A stretch of DNA of 64,000 nucleotides from Lachnobacterium bovis (lineage in GTDB: Bacteria > Bacillota > Clostridia > Lachnospirales > Lachnospiraceae): the NCBI RefSeq assembly GCF_900111325.1, contig NZ_FOGW01000007.1, positions 62,001-126,000 of the forward strand. Direction: 5' to 3'. The position numbers and the translations under genes were made by a program. The first letter of the stretch is position 1. Each line of letters opens with the position of its first letter. Under the pieces are notes generated by a model. That model searched no databases. It was not told where the DNA came from and was given only the letters and a program-made list of their open reading frames with translations. Shown piece after piece: positions 18,841 through 28,118 of the stretch.

Positions 18841-19572
18841 CTAAATCCATCCACCATCTAATGTGATAATTTGACTAGTTAAATAATTATTTCCATCTAC
18901 AAGTTGTAGAGCAAGTTTGGCAACTTCTTCGGGTTGTCCGAATCGTCCAGCTGGTATTTCATCAGCTAATTCTTGGCGTTCTTCTTCACTAAAACAAGCA
19001 TTCATGGAAGTATCAATACATCCACAAGCTATAGCATTTACCTGAATATTACTTGGAGCAAGTTCCTTGCCAAGAGCCTTTGTGAAAGAGTTAATTCCAC
19101 CTTTACAAGCGGAATAAGCAACTTCGCAGGAAGCGCCTACATTTCCCCAAACGGAAGAGATATTTATAATTTTTCCGGATCCTAACTTTAACATGTTAGG
19201 AATGACAAGTTTTGAAGTATAAAAAGCAGAAGAAAGGTTAATATTCAGGATAGTATTCCACTCTTCTACAGACATATCTGATAATAATCCTATATGTGAA
19301 ATTCCGGCATTGTTCACTAAAACATTTATGTGACCAAAGTGCTGTAGTGTTTCAGATATCATATTTTCTACAAAAGAAAACTCTCCAATATCGCCAATTG
19401 AAGTCATGACTTCTACATGATAAGTCTCTTCAAGTTGTTTTTTTAAAGCAAAAAGATCCTCTTTCGAATTTCGACAGCAGAGGCTTAAATTATATCCAGT
19501 TTGTGCAAATTCGCGCGCAAGTGCAGCGCCAATTCCTCTTGAGGCGCCTGTAATTAATGCAATTTTTGACAT
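18841..19572 (-). CDS. SDR oxidoreductase, YmfI-like (EF-P aminopentanone reductase?)
   Basis: The start at 19572 is chosen because GGAGA lies seven bases before the ATG; the frame stays open further upstream without support. The 243-residue product is a classical short-chain dehydrogenase with NAD(P) motif TGASRGIGAAL (8-18), NNAG at 87-90 and the Ser140, Tyr153, Lys157 catalytic set in ISSVWGNVGASC and YSACKGG. The WGxxGASCEVAYSA segment recalls Bacillus YmfI, which reduces the 5-aminopentanone group on elongation factor P, rather than FabG. That specific role is inference; a generic FabG-like reductase is the alternative. It diverges from the thiamine gene. Confidence 0.8.
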   Translation of the reverse strand: MSKIALITGASRGIGAALAREFAQTGYNLSLCCRNSKEDLFALKKQLEETYHVEVMTSIGDIGEFSFVENMISETLQHFGHINVLVNNAGISHIGLLSDMSVEEWNTILNINLSSAFYTSKLVIPNMLKLGSGKIINISSVWGNVGASCEVAYSACKGGINSFTKALGKELAPSNIQVNAIACGCIDTSMNACFSEEERQELADEIPAGRFGQPEEVAKLALQLVDGNNYLTSQIITLDGGWI

Positions 19573-19711
19573 ATTATTTCTCCAATCATTTAGAAATATA
19601 TGAATAATATACCATATTTTTTCACCTAAAAAAATAATATGTATTATAAAAAATACAATAGAATAATTGATAATATTTTTAAAATGAATTAAAATGAAAA
19701 AAAATAATTTT

Positions 19712-19811
19712 ACGGGAGCTCGTAGGCGGGCTGAGAGGAAGAAATTATCTTCGACCGATAACCTGATTTGGATAATGCCAACGTAGGGAAAAATGTTGCG
19801 TGAGCTCTCGT
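19712..19811 (+). ncRNA. TPP riboswitch (THI element)
   Basis: The closing stem is formed by CGGGAGCTC (19713-19721) and GAGCTCTCG (19802-19810). The conserved cores are present: GGGCTGAGA at 19728-19736 and ACCTGATTTGGATAATGCCA at 19761-19780, followed by CGTAGGGA. It lies directly upstream of the ThiE-ThiD gene. The ribosome-binding site starts about 10 bases after the closing stem and no terminator hairpin lies between, so control of translation is likely. Confidence 0.96.
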
Positions 19812-19830
19812 AGATAGAAATGAGGAGAAA

Positions 19831-21336
19831 ATGAAAGCGTTTATAGAAAGAGCTAAGCAAAATAATTATAAGTTAGAGTTCGTAAATAAAAAATGTCTAA
19901 ATAATAATCTAAAAGAGGATTTATCTAGTAAATTAAATTTATATGCAATTACAGATAGTTCGTGGGTGACCGCTACGAATTCGTTGAATTCCCAAGTTAG
20001 TAAAGCAATTGAATATGGTGTAACGATGATTCAATATCGTGAGAAAAAAAAATCTTATGTTCAAAAAAAGAAGGAAGCGCGAGAATTGTTAGAAATATGC
20101 AGACAGAAAAATGTTTTATTTATAATTGACGATGATGTTTTATTGGCGAAAGAAATTGATGCTGATGGTGTACATTTAGGTCAAAAAGATATGTCACCTA
20201 AAAAGGCAAGAGAAATACTCGGTAATCATAAAATTATTGGAGTGACGGCAAAGACAGTTGAACAAGCGCTTGAAGCACAATTAAATGGAGCAGATTATCT
20301 AGGTGTTGGAGCAGCTTTTAAAACGGATACTAAAAAAGATACATATATAATTGAGCATTCACAAATAAAAAAAATAGCAAGTACTGTAGAGATTCCTGTA
20401 GTAGCGATTGGTGGAATAAATAAAAATAACGGAATGAATCTTATTGGAACTAATGTCTGTGGTTTAGCTGTTGTGAAAGAAATTTTTTCGGCAGAAAATA
20501 TTAAAGAAGCTGTAGAAGAATTAAAAAATATAACAAAGCAATTAAATAGAAAAACTAAAACAGCATTGACTATAGCAGGGAGTGATTCGAGTGGTGGAGC
20601 AGGAATACAAGCTGATTTAAAAACATTTAATGCAAATAAAGTTTATGGAATGAGTGCTATAACAGCTATAACAGCTCAAAATACAAAAGGAGTTTTTAAA
20701 ATAGAAAATGTATCAAAAGAACTTTTAGATAGTCAATTAGAGAGCATTTTTACAGATATTTATCCAGATGCGATTAAAATTGGAATGATAGCAAGGGAGG
20801 ATTTAGTTAAGGTAACATATGAGAAACTAACAAAATATGAAGCAAAAAATATTGTCATAGATCCAGTTATGGTCGCAACAAGTGGCGCAAATTTAACAGA
20901 TAATAAAACAATAAAGAGTGCTCAAAATTTATTATATCCATTAGCTACTGTTTTAACTCCTAATATTCCCGAAGCGGAAATTTTATCGAATTTAAAAATA
21001 AAAAATGAAAAAGATATGGAAAAGGCTGCAAAAATAATAACACAAAAATATAAATGTGCAACGCTTATAAAAGGCGGACATTGTATAAACAGTGCAAATG
21101 ATTTCCTATATGAAAAAAATGGAAATTCGAATTGGATAAAGGGAAGAAAAATAAATAACTCAAATACGCACGGAACTGGCTGTACACTTTCTAGTGCTAT
21201 AGCATCTAATTTAGCGAAAGGATGTGAATTAAAGGAGGCCATAATTTTAGCAAAAAAATATATAGAAAAGGCCATAGGTGCTAATCTTGATTTAGGATTA
21301 GGTAGTGGACCTATGGCACATTTTGTGAGTGAATAA
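19831..21336 (+). CDS. thiED: ThiE-ThiD fusion, thiamine phosphate synthase and HMP kinase
   Basis: This 501-residue protein joins two thiamine steps. The ThiE half (about 35-230) shows LYAITD, YGVTMIQYREK, ADGVHLGQKDM, GVTAKTVEQA and GADYLGVGAAF; it couples HMP-PP with thiazole phosphate. The ThiD half (about 242-500) shows TIAGSDSSGGAGIQADLK and HGTGCTLSSA with catalytic Cys451; it phosphorylates HMP twice. The usual ThiE FIIND is FIIDD here, a mild change near the pyrophosphate site. The first 34 residues are extra and lysine/asparagine rich. GAGGAG precedes the ATG immediately after a TPP riboswitch. No thiM or thiC is nearby. Confidence 0.93.
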   Translation: MKAFIERAKQNNYKLEFVNKKCLNNNLKEDLSSKLNLYAITDSSWVTATNSLNSQVSKAIEYGVTMIQYREKKKSYVQKKKEARELLEICRQKNVLFIIDDDVLLAKEIDADGVHLGQKDMSPKKAREILGNHKIIGVTAKTVEQALEAQLNGADYLGVGAAFKTDTKKDTYIIEHSQIKKIASTVEIPVVAIGGINKNNGMNLIGTNVCGLAVVKEIFSAENIKEAVEELKNITKQLNRKTKTALTIAGSDSSGGAGIQADLKTFNANKVYGMSAITAITAQNTKGVFKIENVSKELLDSQLESIFTDIYPDAIKIGMIAREDLVKVTYEKLTKYEAKNIVIDPVMVATSGANLTDNKTIKSAQNLLYPLATVLTPNIPEAEILSNLKIKNEKDMEKAAKIITQKYKCATLIKGGHCINSANDFLYEKNGNSNWIKGRKINNSNTHGTGCTLSSAIASNLAKGCELKEAIILAKKYIEKAIGANLDLGLGSGPMAHFVSE

Positions 21337-21362
21337 TTTGAAATTTAAATATTTTTAAAAGG

Positions 21363-22271
21363 TTATTTTTTTTCGTGATACTGGTTATATGTATCAATTA
21401 TTGCATCACCAATTGCTTTAGAATATTTTTTCTTGTTACTATCAAAATATTTATTGTCATTATAGTTATTTAAAAAACCAAGTTCTAATAAGCATGCAGG
21501 TGTAGTGGTGTTTCTAAGAACGAAGTAATCTTCCTTAGAACTTTTTTGCGAACCGCTTTTTACACCACGATCTTTACTGATTCCAATATCAACTAAGCCG
21601 CTATGAATGCTATTTGCAAGATATTTAGATTCTTCATTTGCATCACTAGAAGTCCATGTTTCATAGCCAGAACCATTACCACAATTTCTGTGAATTGAAA
21701 TAAAATAATCACATTTTTTTTCAGAACAAATATCTACACGTTTTTGTAAACTTATAAAATAATCATTAGAACGAGTTAAAATAACCTTTACTTTTTTTGA
21801 TTTGAGATATTTTTGAACTTCAAGTGCTATTTTTAAAGTGTCATTTTTTTCGTTCCTTTTTTTGGAGTTACATCCAATGTCTTTGCCGCCGTGTCCAGCA
21901 TCGATACAAACGATTAATTTTCCATCATCTACAAAATCTTGTTTGCGTGGCTTATTATCTGTAACATTAGGAGATACACTTGTATTTTTATTTGAGGCAT
22001 CGTTTGTAGTACTTGCAACAACGGTATTATCTGTGTCATAAGAATCGTAATTATACATTACGATGTCTTTGTTTTTTGAACCAATTGAAGTTGAGTCTTT
22101 TTTGAATTTAGATGTTATAAAAGAATATGAAAAGTAAAAAATAAGGGCAATAAGTATTGTCCAAAATCCATAATAAACAGTATAAACACCCGCGCGTAAT
22201 ATTTTTCTTTTTTGTTGACGGCGTTTTTTGATTTTTATATATTCGCTGCGTGTGAGCTTCCTTTTTTCCAT
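21363..22271 (-). CDS. Membrane-anchored N-acetylmuramoyl-L-alanine amidase
   Basis: This 302-residue protein cleaves the amide bond between MurNAc and the stem peptide. A very basic N-terminus is followed by one membrane helix (about 34-54), then a Ser/Thr/Asn linker to about 115 and an Amidase_3 domain. Zinc ligands are His127 in DAGHGG, Glu141 and His194 in SIHRN; the catalytic Glu263 lies in LELGFL. There are no SH3 or SPOR wall-binding repeats. TAGGAGGT precedes the ATG. Its 3' end converges on the thiamine gene with only 26 bases between. Confidence 0.92.
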   Translation of the reverse strand: MEKRKLTRSEYIKIKKRRQQKRKILRAGVYTVYYGFWTILIALIFYFSYSFITSKFKKDSTSIGSKNKDIVMYNYDSYDTDNTVVASTTNDASNKNTSVSPNVTDNKPRKQDFVDDGKLIVCIDAGHGGKDIGCNSKKRNEKNDTLKIALEVQKYLKSKKVKVILTRSNDYFISLQKRVDICSEKKCDYFISIHRNCGNGSGYETWTSSDANEESKYLANSIHSGLVDIGISKDRGVKSGSQKSSKEDYFVLRNTTTPACLLELGFLNNYNDNKYFDSNKKKYSKAIGDAIIDTYNQYHEKK

Positions 22272-22411
22272 GTTACCTCCTAGAATGTAATATGATAATT
22301 TATTTAAATGTATATTTATCTTTTTAATGTGGAGTTATTATAAATGCTCTAATCTTTATTTTAATGAATTTACGTATTTAATACAAGGAAAAGAGGAAAA
22401 TTAGTTTTTAC

Positions 22412-22464
22412 AAAAAAAGTTTGTGCTGACCATGCCAAACAATCAAAGCACAATCAGCACAAAC
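22412..22464 (-). terminator. Terminator after the double-receiver gene
   Basis: GTTTGTGCTGA (22419-22429) and TCAGCACAAAC (22454-22464) are perfectly complementary over 11 bases. Read on the minus strand the stem is followed by seven T residues (22418-22412). It ends the minus-strand kinase/regulator transcript. Confidence 0.85.
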
Positions 22465-22475
22465 CATAAAATATG

Positions 22476-22548
22476 TTCACCAAATAGCTAGAACTGCTAT
22501 ATTAGTGAATTGGTTCGATTAAATCATTTTGTTTGAATAGATTTAATC
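22476..22548 (-). repeat. Two further stem-loops between gene and terminator
   Basis: One hairpin pairs TTCAC (22476-22480) with GTGAA (22505-22509) and ATAGC (22484-22488) with GCTAT (22496-22500). The next pairs GATTAAATC (22517-22525) with GATTTAATC (22540-22548), a perfect 9-bp stem that ends against the stop codon of the regulator gene. Together with the terminator they make three stem-loops in a 130-base 3' untranslated region. Confidence 0.6.
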
Positions 22549-23307
22549 TTATTTATTTAAAAATGCGTCAATAGTAGAAAGAATTGTATCCGGCGGGAGA
22601 GATTTTAAAAGATATTTTTCGGGCTTGAATGCCACCGCCGTTTTGACGCTTTCAGAATCTTGTTTAGCTGTCAAAAACATAACCGGAATAGATTTGGTCA
22701 ATGCATTCTCCTTTAGGATAGCAAAAACTTCTGGGCCAGACATTTCCGGCATTTCATAATCTAATAAGATTAAGTTGACAGGTATATTTTTTAAAAATGT
22801 AATTGCATCCTTACCAGAACTTAAGATAAAAGTCTGATAACGCTGTGATAATAAGTTTCTCATCGATCGAAGCATAGAAACGTCGTCGTCAATAATTAAT
22901 ATTTTCTTTGTTTTTGAATCTTCTGCTTGAGCTTCATAGATTTTATCTAATTCATGCTCAAGATCGATGACATTGATTGGCCTAACAAAAGCTCGTGCAA
23001 TCTTGTTTTTGGGGATGATAAAAAAAGCATCTTCTAAATCATTTTTACTACCTAATAGTATTATCTTTATATGATGAGAATCATATAAATCAGACAAATA
23101 TTTTAGAGCTGCTATGGTAAAATCATCAAGTTCCTTTAAGTAAACTAAACAAGTTTTAGGCAAGAGATTTTCTTCTTCCATATCCATGAGGCTTCTTAAA
23201 GTTAGGTCTTTTATATTAAATTCATATCCTTTAGTCGACAATTCACTGACTAAAGCATTAAGCATAAAGCTTTTTGAATCACATAAAATAAGGATTTTTC
23301 GTGCCAT
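22549..23307 (-). CDS. Response regulator with two receiver domains, no output
   Basis: The ATG at 23307 is chosen because AGGAAG lies seven bases before it. It begins one base after the stop of the kinase gene. The 252-residue product has a degenerate receiver-like domain (about 4-125) lacking a clear phospho-acceptor Asp, then an intact one (about 134-252) with IIDDD at 138-142, Asp183 in LLDYEMP and the Lys in EKYLLKSLP. No DNA-binding or enzymatic domain follows. It is most likely a phosphorelay partner of the hybrid kinase encoded just upstream, like a single-domain regulator acting through protein contacts. Confidence 0.85.
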   Translation of the reverse strand: MARKILILCDSKSFMLNALVSELSTKGYEFNIKDLTLRSLMDMEEENLLPKTCLVYLKELDDFTIAALKYLSDLYDSHHIKIILLGSKNDLEDAFFIIPKNKIARAFVRPINVIDLEHELDKIYEAQAEDSKTKKILIIDDDVSMLRSMRNLLSQRYQTFILSSGKDAITFLKNIPVNLILLDYEMPEMSGPEVFAILKENALTKSIPVMFLTAKQDSESVKTAVAFKPEKYLLKSLPPDTILSTIDAFLNK

Positions 23308-23308
23308 T

Positions 23309-25873
23309 TTAATACTTCCTATCAATTAGTATTTTTATTGCTTCATCACGTTTTAAAAATAAAATGCAATCAGAGAGCTTTTTAAAAAATTCCTCTTCTC
23401 CGTCAGGTAGTTTGTATTTTTCTAAGGAATTAAAAATACTTTCTGCAAGTGTAAAATCAAACACCTCTATACACTCTAAAATATCTTTATAGGCATTATT
23501 TAAATCTTTTAGAGAAATCTTTTCCTTAACTGATTCATCAATTTCAGGACAAAGTGCAGATAGTTTAGTAGTATAACTCTCTAATTCTTTTAGCATACTT
23601 GGAGAAAGTTCTTTTATTTTTTCCCAATCTCCATTGTTTCCGTAATTTTCTAAAGCTAAAGCTTTATGAGAAAGCTCCATTGCACCTATGAGTCGGGCAG
23701 AACTTTTTAGTGCATGAACTTTGATAGTATAATTTTCTATATCTTCTTTTTCTATATAATTTTTTAATTCTGAAGAGATAGAAGGTATTGTTTTATAAAA
23801 AGTTTTAGCACTTTCTAGCCACAATTCAACTGTTCCACAATTCTTTTGAGCCTCATCAAATGAAATACCATCAATAATATTCTCATATATCTTACTTATT
23901 CTATCGGTGGTATTTTCATGTTGATTTAGATTGCTGTCAGAAATTTTTTCACAAGTTATGTATCCAATATCATTTGGATGTAAAATCATAGATTTATTCA
24001 AGTTTTGAACAATAACGTTTTCTAGGCGAGCAGAATTTATAGGCTTAGAAAGATAATCAACAAATCCTTCGCTAATATATTGTTCTTTTGCACCTTGTAT
24101 AACATTTGCGGTTAAAGCTATACACGGAGTATCTTTACATAAATGTGGAAAAGTACTCATTTGATGTAAAGCTTCAACACCATCCATTATTGGCATTCTG
24201 TGATCAATAAAAATTAAATCATAATGTTTTTTGGTAATCATAGATAGCATTTCTAGTCCACTTAAGGCTGTATCAATTTTCATTCTAGTGTTTTTTAATA
24301 AGCCTTTAAAGACAATTAAGTTCATTTCAGTATCGTCAACAGCTAGAATAGTTGCTGTTGGAGCTTGAATTTGAATTTGGTAAATATCTGTTTTTGTGCC
24401 ATCATAATCAATGTAGGAATTGCCGATAGCTTCAGGATCAATGATTCTTTGTGTTAATTTAAATGAGAATTCACTTCCCTCATTGTAGACACTTTTTACT
24501 TCAAGGGAAGAATTCATAAGTGCAAGTAATTTTGAAACAATTGTTATACCAAGTCCACTGCCTTCAATTGTTTTATTTCTTTTTTCCTCAAGACGTTCAA
24601 AAGGTGAAAAAAGTTTATCCATATCACTTTTTTTCATTCCCATTCCAGTATCTTTTACAGAGAAAAGAAGAGTTGTAGTGATTCCATCTCGTTCAAGAAT
24701 TTTTATAGAAAAAAGTATTTCTCCAGAAGGAGTATATTTAACAGCATTAGTTAAAAGATTAAGCAAAATTTGTTTGATTCTAACGCTATCACCGTATAAA
24801 ACACTTGGAATATCTGAATCAATTTCAATTTTATAGGTTAAATTTTTTTCTTTGACTTTTGGCATAATCATATTGTTTAAATCATTAATAATCGAACTAA
24901 GAGCATATTCTCCTGGTAAAATTTCTAATTTTTGAGCTTCTATTTTTGAAAAATCTAAGATATCATTAATAATACTCAAAAGAGATTGGCCAGCATTGTG
25001 AATGTTCATGGCATATTTGTGAATTTCAGGGTCATTACTTTGTCTAATAATGATTTCATCAAGGCCGAGTATAGCATTAAGTGGGGTCCTGATTTCGTGA
25101 GACATATTAGACAAAAAAGTTGTTTTTGCTTCATTTGCAAGGTTTGCTTCTTTTTTTGCTTTTTCTAGTTCATTCAAAGTTAAAATCATGCGGTTGTAGT
25201 CTGGAAATTCGACTGAAAAAAACAATATATATAAACCTACAGAAAGGCCTAAATATCCAATCCTTAAAATATTACCCAAAAAGATTTCAAGTAACAATCC
25301 AATGAAAAAGATTGTATAAGATACTAAAATAGTCACAAAAATAGTATGATTATATTTGTGCCAGTTGAAAATAATTAGTCCCATCGAATAGGAAGTATAA
25401 TAAAGTGGAATTATGGTTTCTATCCAACGCGCAAAAACTGGAGGCAGGAAATTATTATCAAGTGGATGATATGAAAAAAATAAGCTAACAACTATGAAGA
25501 ATAAAAGAATGGTTAGTATCCAATATAATAAAATTCTATTAAAGGTATGTAGAGTAAACGCTGTCTGGGTTCCATATAAATAAGTCTCAGTGTATGATGA
25601 GAGATAATATGATACAAAAATCATCAGAACATGTTGCAAACAGTACATTATTAGGGCAAGTCCGTAATTTATTTGCTTGAAATTAGATATTATTATAGTG
25701 CTTGCAATATCAAAGCTGGTTGCGTAAATAACATAATATACCAATTTTCTATAAAAAGCGCTTGATTTTGAAGTTGCATTATATCTTAAATATAAAAATA
25801 TTAATAAGATTATATTGTAAAGGCATGCCGAAAATTCTAAAAATAATTTCGAATAAATATTAAAAAATTCCAT
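23309..25873 (-). CDS. Hybrid sensor histidine kinase (7TM-HisKA-HATPase-REC-Hpt)
   Basis: This 854-residue protein carries a full phosphorelay. About seven membrane helices fill residues 10-222. The kinase core follows: His259 in SNMSHEIRTPLN, N box LLTNAVKY, then VKDTGMGM and GSGLGITIV. A receiver domain (about 507-625) has Asp557 in FIDHRMP and the SKP lysine motif. A C-terminal Hpt domain has His720 in VHALKSSARLIG. The last 90 residues form an additional helical segment without a recognised family. AGGAGC precedes the ATG. It is co-transcribed with the double-receiver protein. The signal sensed is not evident. Confidence 0.9.
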   Translation of the reverse strand: MEFFNIYSKLFLEFSACLYNIILLIFLYLRYNATSKSSAFYRKLVYYVIYATSFDIASTIIISNFKQINYGLALIMYCLQHVLMIFVSYYLSSYTETYLYGTQTAFTLHTFNRILLYWILTILLFFIVVSLFFSYHPLDNNFLPPVFARWIETIIPLYYTSYSMGLIIFNWHKYNHTIFVTILVSYTIFFIGLLLEIFLGNILRIGYLGLSVGLYILFFSVEFPDYNRMILTLNELEKAKKEANLANEAKTTFLSNMSHEIRTPLNAILGLDEIIIRQSNDPEIHKYAMNIHNAGQSLLSIINDILDFSKIEAQKLEILPGEYALSSIINDLNNMIMPKVKEKNLTYKIEIDSDIPSVLYGDSVRIKQILLNLLTNAVKYTPSGEILFSIKILERDGITTTLLFSVKDTGMGMKKSDMDKLFSPFERLEEKRNKTIEGSGLGITIVSKLLALMNSSLEVKSVYNEGSEFSFKLTQRIIDPEAIGNSYIDYDGTKTDIYQIQIQAPTATILAVDDTEMNLIVFKGLLKNTRMKIDTALSGLEMLSMITKKHYDLIFIDHRMPIMDGVEALHQMSTFPHLCKDTPCIALTANVIQGAKEQYISEGFVDYLSKPINSARLENVIVQNLNKSMILHPNDIGYITCEKISDSNLNQHENTTDRISKIYENIIDGISFDEAQKNCGTVELWLESAKTFYKTIPSISSELKNYIEKEDIENYTIKVHALKSSARLIGAMELSHKALALENYGNNGDWEKIKELSPSMLKELESYTTKLSALCPEIDESVKEKISLKDLNNAYKDILECIEVFDFTLAESIFNSLEKYKLPDGEEEFFKKLSDCILFLKRDEAIKILIDRKY

Positions 25874-26054
25874 ATATTAGGCTCCTTTTTTTATTTATTA
25901 CAACGATAAGGCTTATAGATGCTATATCGACAAAAAATAATTTATAAGGAATATACAAAAGCAGAATTTATAAATTATATTTGGTAAAAGGCGAAAGATA
26001 TAGTATACTTAATGAAATAGAAAATATTATAGATAATTGGTTAGAGGAGGAAAA

Positions 26055-27008
26055 ATGCGTAATTTTGAAGAAAAAGATGTAGTAAGAGATATTGTTGAAA
26101 ATATATTATCTGATTATAAAAATGGTAGAGATATAGATAAGATGACAGTCTTTCATCAACCAGATAGAGAGGCTATTATTGATATTGTCACAAAATTAAT
26201 GAGAATATTTTTTCCAGGATTTTATAGAGATAAGGTTTATCGATTCTATAGTGTAAGAAATAATGTATCAGTTTTAATAGAAGATGTTATGTACAATATG
26301 CAAAAACAGATTGCTATTGTATTACATAATAAATGTGAATTTGAGTGCTGCGATGAAGACGATATTCAAAAAACAGCTCAGGAATTAACTTTTGAATTTT
26401 TCCAAAAAGTACCTAAGATTCGCGAATATTTAAATACTGATTTACAGGCAACATTTGATGGGGATCCAGCAGCAAATGGAAAAGATGAAATTGTCTTATG
26501 TTATCCAGGATTTTTAGCGACAACTATTTATAGAATTGCACATGAATTATTTATTTTAAAGGTACCACTTATTCCACGTATTATGACAGAATATGCTCAT
26601 AGTAAAACAGGTATAGATATTCATCCTGGTGCAACAATTGGTAGATATTTCTTTATAGATCACGGTACAGGTATTGTAGTAGGTTCTACAACTACAATAG
26701 GTGAACATGTTAAAGTATATCAAGGAGTTACGCTTGGCGCGCTTTCAACAAGAGAAGGACAAAAACTTCATGGTAAGAAGAGACATCCTACTATCGAAGA
26801 TGATGTTACAATTTATTCAGGTGCATCAATTCTTGGTGGAGCAACAGTAATAGGCAGCAATTCTGTAATCGGAAGTAATGCATTTATTACTAAAGCTGTT
26901 GAAAAGAATTCACGAGTAAGCATTCAAAATCAAAAATTATACTGCAGACCGGGTGAAAAAACACAAGCAGAATTGAAAGATTTAAATTTAAATGATGGAT
27001 GGTATTAA
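26055..27008 (+). CDS. cysE: Serine O-acetyltransferase
   Basis: The ATG at 26055 follows AGAGGAGG; a TTG 18 bases earlier overlaps that site and is rejected. The 317-residue enzyme makes O-acetylserine from serine and acetyl-CoA, the first step to cysteine. The helical N-terminal region (about 1-180) is long, as in the EpsC-like serine acetyltransferases of Clostridia. The left-handed hexapeptide-repeat domain then shows DIHPGATIG with catalytic His, IDHGTGIVVG, GVTLGALS and IGSNSVIGSNAF. The stop codon overlaps the next gene by 17 bases, so the two products are translationally coupled. Confidence 0.92.
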   Translation: MRNFEEKDVVRDIVENILSDYKNGRDIDKMTVFHQPDREAIIDIVTKLMRIFFPGFYRDKVYRFYSVRNNVSVLIEDVMYNMQKQIAIVLHNKCEFECCDEDDIQKTAQELTFEFFQKVPKIREYLNTDLQATFDGDPAANGKDEIVLCYPGFLATTIYRIAHELFILKVPLIPRIMTEYAHSKTGIDIHPGATIGRYFFIDHGTGIVVGSTTTIGEHVKVYQGVTLGALSTREGQKLHGKKRHPTIEDDVTIYSGASILGGATVIGSNSVIGSNAFITKAVEKNSRVSIQNQKLYCRPGEKTQAELKDLNLNDGWY

Positions 27009-27909
27009 TAAAAATAAAAAAGAGCCTAAGGCATATTTTCATTTGCCGGGATTATTTGAATTTTATGAATTATATAAAGCGTTTTTGCCAATCTATAAAG
27101 ATAATAGAGAATATTTTTATGAATGGAGCGAAATATCGTCAATATATGGTGCCCCAACGGATTGTTTATGGGGCGGCGGACGTATAGAATTTTCAGATGT
27201 AGAGTCGCAAAAAGTTTTAGAGCTTACGAATAAATATAATATTTCTGCGCGATTAACATTTAGTAATTCACAACTTAAAAAAGAGCATTTAAATGATAAA
27301 AAATGCAATGAATTATGTGAATTATTTGAGCAAAATTCAGGAGGAGTTATTATTCATTCTGAACTATTGCTTGAGTATTTGCAAAAAAAATATCCAAATT
27401 TATATATGGTTAGTTCAACAACTAAAGTTCTTACAGATTTTAATGATTTTTTAAATGAAGTAAAACGAGATGAATTTTTATATGTTGTGCCTGATTTTAG
27501 ATTAAATAAGTCATTCGATAAATTGCAAAAAATGACACAACAAGAAAAAGATAAAGTTGAGTTTTTATGTAACGAATGTTGTTGGTTTGGCTGCAAAGAT
27601 AGAAAGCGTTGCTATGAAGAGGTAAGCTATAGAAATTTAGGCGAAAAAGGTATAGGTCATATCTGTAGTGCACCAAATGCAAGCGACGGATATAGTTTTT
27701 CAAAGGCAATGGAAAATCCTGGATTTATTTCTGTAAAAGATATTAAAAGTAAATATGTTCCAATGGGATTTTCTAATTTTAAAATAGAAGGTAGAAGTCT
27801 TGGAAGTGCAATGATATTGGAATTCCTGTTATATTACATGGTTAAACCAGAATATCAAATTCACGTCAGAGAAAAAATCTATCTAGATAATATGTTAGAT
27901 TTATTTTAA
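26992..27909 (+). CDS. Cysteine-rich U32-like protein, coupled to cysE
   Basis: This 305-residue protein is not confidently identified. Its C-terminal part has the pattern NFKIEGRSLG that recalls the LKIEGR motif of peptidase U32/UbiU-type proteins. A cysteine cluster at 193, 196, 197, 201 and 207, plus Cys225, is well placed for an iron-sulfur cluster, as in UbiU/UbiV and related U32 proteins. No signal peptide or membrane segment is present. The gene overlaps cysE by 17 bases, with ATG-ATG choices at 26992 and 26995 and no strong ribosome-binding site. This coupling suggests a role in sulfur or cysteine metabolism, or use of the cluster product. Confidence 0.6.
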   Translation: MMDGINKNKKEPKAYFHLPGLFEFYELYKAFLPIYKDNREYFYEWSEISSIYGAPTDCLWGGGRIEFSDVESQKVLELTNKYNISARLTFSNSQLKKEHLNDKKCNELCELFEQNSGGVIIHSELLLEYLQKKYPNLYMVSSTTKVLTDFNDFLNEVKRDEFLYVVPDFRLNKSFDKLQKMTQQEKDKVEFLCNECCWFGCKDRKRCYEEVSYRNLGEKGIGHICSAPNASDGYSFSKAMENPGFISVKDIKSKYVPMGFSNFKIEGRSLGSAMILEFLLYYMVKPEYQIHVREKIYLDNMLDLF

Positions 27910-28118
27910 TTTAATTATTGAATTGTATAAGCTATGTTCCTAAATAATCGATATATTATATGATACGAATGTTGCGATAGGTTTGTTAAGGTAAAAATCT
28001 ATTGCAAAATGTTTTGAACTGATTCGATTAGGGGCAAATTTATTAAATTAATTATTTTGTTATATTAATTACTTTAATAAGAGCCTTAGTGTGATGAATT
28101 TAGAAAGGAGAATATGCG

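Noticed and set aside
19712..19811. Possible attenuator-type terminator within the TPP riboswitch
   Set aside because: No T run or extra hairpin occurs before the ribosome-binding site.
18841..19860. Longer version of the SDR gene starting at 19860
   Set aside because: The added 96 residues read antisense through the TPP riboswitch; GGAGA before the ATG at 19572 and the Rossmann start there fix the true beginning.
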